Source: Phytophthora quininea
Lineage: Eukaryota; Oomycota; Peronosporomycetes; Peronosporales; Peronosporaceae
NCBI GenBank assembly: GCA_011947345.1
Contig: JAAVTG010000070.1
Coordinates: 1 to 26,163, forward strand
Length of the DNA stretch: 26,163 bases
Reading direction: 5' to 3'
Part shown: positions 20,229-26,163 of the stretch, one piece after another
Layout: every line of letters begins with the position of its first letter
How positions within the stretch are numbered: the first letter of the stretch is position 1
The notes under the pieces: model-generated
What the model saw: the letters and a program-made list of their open reading frames with translations, nothing else
Databases searched by the model: none
What the model was told of the DNA's origin: nothing
Made by a program: the position numbers and the translations under genes

Positions 20229-20742
20229 CCGCCCCCTAACCCCACTATAGTTGTTGACGTTTCGACCACCGACTGCTATCGTAGTAGTACTATAGTATGA
20301 TGACACTACTATTTATTCGATCACGGAAAATGCAACAGCTCTTGTGTCGCGCTGCGACTGATTCCACCTCGTTTTTCATTAACAGAGATGTTGCTGGCTG
20401 GTTGGGCAGGTTCGGCAAGCGGAATCTCGGAAACCTAATGTTGACTCGATGCATCAGCGGCTCACGCCCGCCGCAAAACCATTCTGAAAACGAAACAATT
20501 GCAATGCATCGATCTAATTGTGTATCTTGTCGTTGAAGTGTCCTCGCGGCCTATCTCGCAGACTTGGCAGAGGCATAAATAACCACGTCTGCGGTCTCGA
20601 GGGTTGAGGAAGTGGGAGAGCACGAGCGAGGTTTTTTGCTAGACGATGGCGCGCTCCAGCTCACACTTTTGAACCCAAGGCTGCCGCTCAACCTCCACGA
20701 CAGCCCCTCCGCTATCCACGCTACTATCGCGCCTACCATCAG

Positions 20743-21051
20743 ATGCCGCGGATCACCCGGGAAGTCAAAGCAGCTATCGAAGAGAGATCCAAGTCCAGAG
20801 AGCAAGATCGCTCGAAATACATCGATTTGGCTTGGCTTCCAGCTACCTCCGTCGAGGTGGAACGACTGTTTTCTGCAGTGAAGTGCATGCTTGGATATTA
20901 GCGGAAGCGAATGAGTTCGGAGACGCTCGAGTCAATCCTCTACTTGAGGCTTAACTGGGATCTTGTTACGAACGAAATCATTTCGAAGGCAGTGCGGGTA
21001 GATTGTGAAGATAGCGAAACAGAGACGGAAGAGCACGACAGCTACGAGTAG
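20743..21051 (+). pseudogene. hAT transposase C-terminal dimerisation domain, decayed
   Basis: One frame reads PRITREVKAAIEERSKS, then KYIDLAWLPATSVEVERLFS, the hallmark of the hAT-family dimerisation domain (pattern LPATS...VERLFSA). It continues through CMLGY, an in-frame TAG at 20899-20901, and RKRMSSETLESILYLRLNWD to an acidic tail and TAG at 21049. The stop lies where related proteins have a residue before RKRM, so a CAG-to-TAG change is likely. No catalytic DDE part or BED finger is recognisable upstream, so this is a 3' remnant of an inactive element. Confidence 0.8.
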
Positions 21052-21208
21052 AAGTTGCTAGTTGCCCTTACGATTCTGACAATATTGGTCAAGGTCGCCA
21101 CAATCAATATTGTGGAGAACAATTTTTACAATGTAACAATGCCATTTTTTTTTCTCGATCCCTGCGTATTATGGCTGATCGGGCTTCTTTCAGATGATAT
21201 TAAAGCTT

Positions 21209-21224
21209 TAGCTGATCGATCAAT
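21209..21224 (+). repeat. 16-bp direct repeat, copy 1
   Basis: TAGCTGATCGATCAAT occurs here and again, identically, at 21994-22009, 785 bp away. Its core GATCGATC is palindromic, so orientation is ambiguous. It may mark a small nested element. Confidence 0.6.
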
Positions 21225-21285
21225 AATCTGTTCTGTTCTGCGTGCATCAAACTGCTGAAAATTGCTCTCGTTCAGATTATTTTTT

Positions 21286-21303
21286 CAGCCCGAATTCGGG
21301 CTG
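21286..21303. repeat. 18-bp perfect palindrome
   Basis: CAGCCCGAATTCGGGCTG is identical to its reverse complement and follows a T run. No gene ends nearby, so it is more likely part of transposon debris than a terminator. Confidence 0.75.
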
Positions 21304-21588
21304 GTAGCTGATCCATCAGACTGATTGTCGGTTGACACCTTTTAAAGCACATTTATTCCTCGGGGATTACCAGAACTAGATAACTACCTCTCCGTGGCGT
21401 TCAGCTAGCAGCATCAAGTAATCTCGCCACAAACATTTTCAACAGAAACCAGCCCAGAACCGTCACCAAAAAGCAGCTCCAAAATAAGCCCACAGATCTG
21501 AAAAGGAAGTGCAAGACATTCACGCTTCTAAAGACAAACAGTGGGTTCGGCTTGGATTCCGCTGCTGGAATGCCGACCGCGGCAGTAG

Positions 21589-21714
21589 GCGTCCTACCTG
21601 GTTCGAGAGTTCTTCGATGACGACACCGAACAAGCCAAAAGTTCGCCGTCCGAAGCAGATGACGCTGGTGGTTTTTCCAATAACGAATCTGACGAAAGCG
21701 ACCGTCACAACTAG
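21589..21714 (+). pseudogene. Acidic C-terminal coding remnant
   Basis: After an in-frame TAG at 21586, a frame reads ASYLVREFFDDDTEQAKSS and ends in an Asp/Ser-rich tail (NNESDESDRHN) and TAG. Composition is protein-like and similar to the acidic tail of the hAT remnant nearby, so it may be the end of another transposase copy. The family is not identifiable from this length. Confidence 0.25.
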
Positions 21715-21993
21715 AGTCATTTCGAACGAAGATGAAGTGCTCATACTGGCTTTTGGTTCTTGGGGCCCCAGAGCTCGCAAACGCCGTCCAGCATGCGCTT
21801 CTGCGGCAGCGAAATGTCGATGCTCGTTTGTCGAGGCACCACCATGGTAAATTCCTTGGCGACTTCGTAGAGAAGGTCAGCCCAACTTCATCTTTGAGTG
21901 TATTGCATTGTTTTTATATTGTAAGCTCTACCACATCTGACAGTGCATTTTAGATGACTGCTGATCTCCGCAAGGCGTGTTCTGCCGCCAGAA

Positions 21994-22009
21994 TAGCTGA
22001 TCGATCAAT
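21994..22009 (+). repeat. 16-bp direct repeat, copy 2
   Basis: Identical to 21209-21224. Here it is followed by CAGCT, so the extended sequence AGCTGATCGATCAATCAGCT is nearly self-complementary and could form a hairpin. Confidence 0.6.
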
Positions 22010-22192
22010 CAGCTAAACACTTCTGCTTGGGATTATTTCATTCTTCAGACTGGTTGGTAAGGCTGATTTTCACAACAGGCCCCGAGTCTATTCAAATGAA
22101 AGAAATAGTATTTCTAGTACTTTGACGACAGAAGAAATTTTCAGATCTACTACAGCAATATTATTTCGACTTAGAGAGGAATCTATTACTCA

Positions 22193-22234
22193 CTATAGTA
22201 GCGAAGTAGTAATACAGTATCAGACTAGTACTAA
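22193..22234 (-). repeat. Right candidate terminal inverted repeat
   Basis: On the minus strand it begins TTAGTACTAGTCTGAT, matching the left end at 14 of 16 positions. It also overlaps a local hairpin with arms TATTACT (22184-22190) and AGTAATA (22208-22214). Confidence 0.35.
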
Positions 22235-22303
22235 ATTTTGGACCTACTATCGATCCCTGCTGGCGGGTCTCCGCATGGCGCTCCTCCTCTCCTCCCTTTG
22301 GCG

Positions 22304-22310
22304 CCATTCC
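22304..22310 (+). promoter_or_regulatory. Oomycete Inr-like element for the cyclin gene
   Basis: CCATTCC fits YCAYTYY and lies about 68 nt upstream of the cyclin ATG at 22378, separated by a pyrimidine-rich leader. It begins about 70 bp after the candidate transposon end, so the element sits at the edge of this promoter. Confidence 0.4.
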
Positions 22311-22377
22311 CTGTCTTCCCGTCGCCCGAGCAAGCTCTCGATATTGTGTCTATTCTGTGTCTCTCTGTGCATCCACC

Positions 22378-23464
22378 ATGCCTGTCAATGTCCTGTTGTC
22401 ACCCATGCCCTTCGAGCTGCCGACGCAGCCCGCCACGGCCTCGCTGGAGCACATCCAGTGGGCGCTGCTCAAGGAGAAGCACTACCCGGCCTTCGTTGAC
22501 CCCGACTACCTGCGCTCGGTGCAGCGCCACGGCATGACGCTCACCTGGCGCCTGCGCGTGTGCCGCTGGATGTTCGAGACCGCCAAGGAGTTCGAGCTGC
22601 AGATGGACTCGGTGGCCGGCGCGCTGCACTTCCTGGACCAGTACTTGAGCCAGCACTCCGTGGACCGCGTGACGCTGCAGCTGCTCGGCATGATCTGCAT
22701 GTGGACGGCCAGCAAGATGCACGAGGGCAAGCCTATCCTGCTCGAGGAGATGGCGCTCATGTGCGAGCGCAAGTTCTCGCGCGCGCAGATGGTGGATGCC
22801 GAGGCGCAGCTCGTGCGGCTGCTGGGCTTTCGCTTCAATCCGCCCAACGCCTTCACCATGGCCAGGGACTTTGTCAACGAGCTGCCGTTCGATGATGCCA
22901 ACCGCCGCGCGAGCTGCGTCGCCTCCGTGTTCCATGTGCTGGAGCGCGTGGTTGAGGACGCGTCCTCGCTCGAATGCTCCGCCTCCAGCCTGGCCAAGGC
23001 TGCTGTCCAGCTCGTGGCCAAGTCCGAGTACAAGCTCACGGTCAAGCAAGTGCGCGCGGCGCTCTCCACTATTAAGATCGACGAGAAGGCCTACCGTGCC
23101 GCCTTCAAAAGGTGCGGCACGCCTTCTTCGGCACGGCTGCCACGACCAAGACCGAGACCGAGACGCCCAAGCCTGTCGTGGAGGCTATGGAGCAGATCAA
23201 GTCGCTGACGCAGAGCCCTCGACTGTTGAAGCGCTTCCGGTTTACCAAGTCTCGACGCCCGAGGGAGATCATGACCTGGACGGCTCCTATCTCATCTGCA
23301 CGGAGACGTTGTCGCCGTCTCCGTCGCAAGCACCGCCGGCCCCTGTTCGGAAATCTGCTGCAACCTCGTCAACCATCGGTGTCACTCGAGCTGCGCCTTC
23401 AGAATCGCAGTCCGAGTCCACCAGCGAGCGGCAAAACAAACGTCAGCGGAAGCTGGACATGTAA
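22378..23464 (+). CDS. Cyclin (cyclin-box protein), 2 frameshifts near the C-terminus
   Basis: Intronless, about 363 residues; a cyclin that would bind and activate a cyclin-dependent kinase. The start at 22378 (MPVNVLLSPMPFELP) follows an Inr-like motif. The N-terminal cyclin box spans about residues 55-165: TWRLRVCRWMFETAKEF, ALHFLDQYL, the conserved Lys in TASKMHEGKP, and AEAQLVRLLGFRFNPP with the conserved Glu. A second, weaker cyclin fold (RRASCVASVFHVLERVV to VKQVRAAL) follows. Layout fits the B/D-type cyclin superfamily, but I cannot assign a subtype, and no clear destruction box is seen at the short N-terminus. Missing bases near 23106 (A run) and 23241 (T run) move the frame into a Ser/Pro-rich tail ending in RQNKRQRKLDM, which looks like a nuclear localisation signal. 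Confidence 0.85.
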
Positions 23465-23576
23465 TCAAGTAGGCACTGTAGGCAAACAACACACTGTAGA
23501 TACTGTAGCACCAAGACGCATCGGGAACACGACAATTAACTTATACCTTGAACGTCAAGCGCACGCTGTGGTCTCC

Positions 23577-26163
23577 TCAGTCACTGATCTCTATACACGT
23601 CACGCTGCCGTCGCTGTGACCAGCTTCGTCGTCTTCCCGCTGCTGGATATCGGCACCATCCACATCATCGTTGTCTTGTTGCTCCTCTGATCCTTGCTCT
23701 TGCGTGAAAAACAGTCTGCGCAGGTCTCCAGTGGACAAACGCGTCTCGCGTAGCCTCTTCTTCCTGGCGCTAGATAAATGGCCTCCGTCGCCCAAGAAGT
23801 CTGCGGTCAATTGCCGCTTCTTGTTCTGGAGATCCACAACGCGCTCTTCAATGGAGCCCTTCACAATAAATCGCACGACTCGCACTTGCCTTTGCTGGCC
23901 AAAACGATGAGCTCGATCAACAGCTTGACGCTCCAAACTAGGATTCCAACTCGGCTCCATGATAAATACGTGCGAGGCCGCAGTGAGGTTCAATCCGAGA
24001 CCGCCGGTGCGCAAAGACAGCAGGAGCACGTCGAGAGGAGGTCCTGCAGTAAGTTCCATCCCACTGCTGTCCTCTTGCCGTTGGAATGCGCGCACAACCT
24101 GCTCGCGATCGCGGGCTGCCATCCTTCCGTCTATCTTCGCGAACGCAATGGCGTTCTTACCTGTCCCTGGCGCGTTCTCTAGTGTCGAAGCTCGCGTCTC
24201 GCATCGAGTGTTATGGGCATCCAGACGATCTCCGACCATGTCGAGGAAACTTGTCCATTGCGAAATCACAAGCGCTCTCTCGCCTCGGTCCCTCACCTTG
24301 TTCAACTCATCCATCAATGCATTCAGCTTTGTCGACTCCATTGGGCCACATCCGCTCACAGCGTTTTCGTCACCACTTTCTTGTAGATCCTTCAAGCGCT
24401 GTAACAAAGCGGCTTCGCCCGAGGAAAAGGAGAAACTCCATCTCTCAGGTTTCCAACTAATGCCTCAGCACTCGCTGCACGTGTCAATACTTCGGACAGC
24501 GGGTCCGTGGTCACTAGTATGCACGCATTACACACTTGTCGGAGCCGTAAGATCAGCTCGAAGACGTGCATGAACAGCGGGCGCTCTCCTCCATCTTTCG
24601 TTGGCGTTGTTAGTGTTCGCAGTGCTGCACCGCGAGCTTGCTTCGACTCCTTTGACCGTAGATAGCGGAGAACTTGGCGTTTGGTGGAGCGATGCAACAG
24701 CATGTATAAAGCTCGCTCAACATCAGAGCCAAACTCCAGCAGTACAATCTTCTCGGTTTTCTCCGGAAGCTCGAGAATAGGAGCCCTTGAGTTGACGTCC
24801 ACTGTGGATTTCAGACGCCGCATCACAACACGCGGGACCAACGCTCCAAGCTCGACCTCAGAAAGCACATGTGCGCGATTGCCGAGCCCAACAAATTGCA
24901 GCAACGCCGCCAAGTCTGCCGTTCGGTTCTGGATGGGGGTTCCTGTCACGCACCAGCGTCGTCTGCAATTGAGTGCACACGCAGCTCGCGCTCGAGCACA
25001 TCCAGCATTTGCAATGAGGTGACTCTCGTCCAATATTACGCGGAACCACTGCAGTTGATGTAGCTTCGACGTCACAGTCGACCGCTTTGATCGAGGCGTC
25101 AGTCGAGCTGCTTGTTGCCACCGAGACGGCGTTCCAGCGGAATCGGTAGGCTCGGAATGTTTATCTTCATCTTCTTCGCTGTCCTTATCCTGGACTTTGC
25201 ACTCTAGAAGCCGCAGCGTATCGTATGTCGATAGTACGATATCTGCGCCCATAAACTCCGTGGCAGAACGGAAGGTCTTACGAGACGCGCCTTGGTAAGT
25301 TACCACACTCAAATTTGTTTTAGCCCGAATCTCGTGCTCCCATTGCGATAATATTGACAGCGGGGTCACAATCAATGTTGGAGGCGTGAGGCGTGGCACA
25401 GTACTGCCCGATTTGCTTCTCGCTTCTGCGTCTGCAGCTCGAGCTTGACGCAAAGACTCACAGATGAGTGCAAGGCAGCAGACTGTCTTGCCTAGACCCA
25501 TTTCATCCGCCAGCACACCACCACAGATCTTCGCAACGAGGGCATCCACAGATGTAGCCTCACCACGTCGTTGTTGGTCAATAGAGACTGGTCCACACGT
25601 TTCTTTCTCTCTTTCGAGCATCCACTGCACGGCTTCCTTTTGGTATGGTTGCAATTCTACCAGCAGTTCTGGAACAACGTAGGAAATACCCCGGTTTGGC
25701 TGCTAGCGACTTTCGCCGCCTGCGTCTACGACGACGGTCACTTGCGAATCGATACTCCATTTGTAGCGGCAACTTCGTATGCAACAACGGCCCACGATCC
25801 GCGCGCTTGCGAGATAGTGCCGACTTCGATGCTGACGAAACGGTAGACGATGTTGACGACGAATTCCTCCCGGAAGTTGGTCTAGCACTCTTAGTCGTTG
25901 ACCTGTTGCTGGAAGGAGTGACTGTTCCTCCTCTGACTGGCGTTGTTCTGGACGGCCCCGATCTACTTGGTGTCGTTCTGGCTGATGTTTGCGGAATTGG
26001 CGTCCTCCTAGATGGTGTGCCTCGAATTGGGGTACTTCGGATTGGCGTACCTCGAGTAGGTGTGGCTCTGGCTGGGGTTCGTTGAGCAATTGGTGACTTG
26101 GTTGGCGTCCGAGTGCTTCCACCTTGTTTTCGAGCGCTATGAGTACCATTATCGAATGGGGAT
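23577..26163 (-). CDS. SNF2-family ATPase, Rad5/Rad16-like but without a RING finger (5' end outside window)
   Basis: DNA-dependent ATPase that would act in the nucleus on chromatin or damaged DNA. The N-terminal part visible is low complexity with repeated T-P-x-R units (RGTPIRSTPIRGTP) and a basic patch (DRRRRRRRRKS). The ATPase follows: QPYQKEAVQWMLE, motif I DEMGLGKT, LIVTPLSILSQWEHEI, motif II DESH, motif III VTGTPIQN, then LLLSLRTGGLGLNLTAASH, WNPSLERQAVDRAHRFGQ and an acidic tail. Rad5 and Rad16 relatives carry a RING finger between the two lobes; here the linker after LRLRQVCNACIL has no cysteine cluster. Motif II is DESH rather than the common DEAH/DEGH. Frame breaks near 25692 (extra G in GGGG) and 24410 (missing base). 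The true start lies beyond the right edge. Confidence 0.88.

Larger units (their letters stand above)
20187..22234. mobile_element. Candidate degraded hAT-type DNA transposon
   Basis: The interval contains a decayed hAT dimerisation domain (20743-21051) and is bounded by similar inverted AGT-rich ends. Left end 20187-20202 and the reverse complement of 22219-22234 match at 14 of 16 positions, and a CTACTAT block recurs at the same offset (34-40) from both ends. No 8-bp target duplication is visible at these boundaries, and the ends are simple in sequence, so the exact borders are uncertain. The domain itself is solid evidence for hAT material. Confidence 0.4.

Noticed and set aside
22399..23049. 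A 216-codon minus-strand open frame over the cyclin
   Set aside because: It is His/Leu/Gly-rich without motifs and lies entirely antisense to a recognisable cyclin box.
1..26163. RXLR or Crinkler effector genes, CRISPR arrays, rRNA or viral sequence
   Set aside because: I looked for signal peptide plus RXLR or LFLAK motifs, regular short repeats with spacers, and conserved rRNA blocks, and saw none.

Overview
The window looks like a gene-dense stretch of an oomycete (Phytophthora/Pythium-like) nuclear genome. The evidence is short GT-AG introns (45-74 bp), GC-rich coding sequence, very tight gene spacing, eukaryote-only protein families, and initiator-like motifs (pattern YCAYTYY, the oomycete Inr) 30-70 nt upstream of five predicted start codons. 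The lineage is inferred from these features; no search was run.

Layout, left to right. (1) Minus-strand 5' part of an MSS51-C-terminal-like protein that runs off the left edge (1-306), divergent from a plus-strand SLC43-like major facilitator transporter (510-2166), followed by a possible decayed coding remnant. (2) A plus-strand ZZ-zinc-finger protein (2764-4156) converging on a minus-strand tandem pair: USP14/Ubp6 deubiquitinase (4562-6475, 7 exons) and a purple acid phosphatase (6639-8205, 4 exons). (3) An unrecognised small minus-strand gene (8389-8946), head to head and 38 bp from a large plus-strand polycystin/TRPP-type cation channel whose C-terminus carries two RyR domains (8985-13142). 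(4) Minus-strand M28B (glutamate carboxypeptidase II / transferrin-receptor type) membrane protein that has lost most zinc ligands (13371-16173), then a minus-strand PI4K-gamma-like lipid kinase (16721-18076), the one long gene with an intact single reading frame. (5) A 4.3-kb gene-poor interval (18077-22377) with hAT transposase debris, candidate terminal inverted repeats and small palindromes. (6) A cyclin (22378-23464, plus) converging on a RING-less Rad5/Rad16-like SNF2 ATPase (23577-26163, minus) that runs off the right edge.

A striking feature of the whole window is that almost every gene needs one or more single-base frame corrections. I count about 27: roughly 20 look like a missing base, several of them in homopolymers, and 7 look like an extra base. 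Because domain residues stay conserved on both sides of each break and the breaks occur in nearly all genes, consensus sequencing error is more likely than mass pseudogenisation. Gene models below therefore span several frames. The genes do not form an operon or a visible pathway. The most novel item is the TRPP channel fused to RyR repeats, with the apparently catalytically dead M28B ectodomain protein second.
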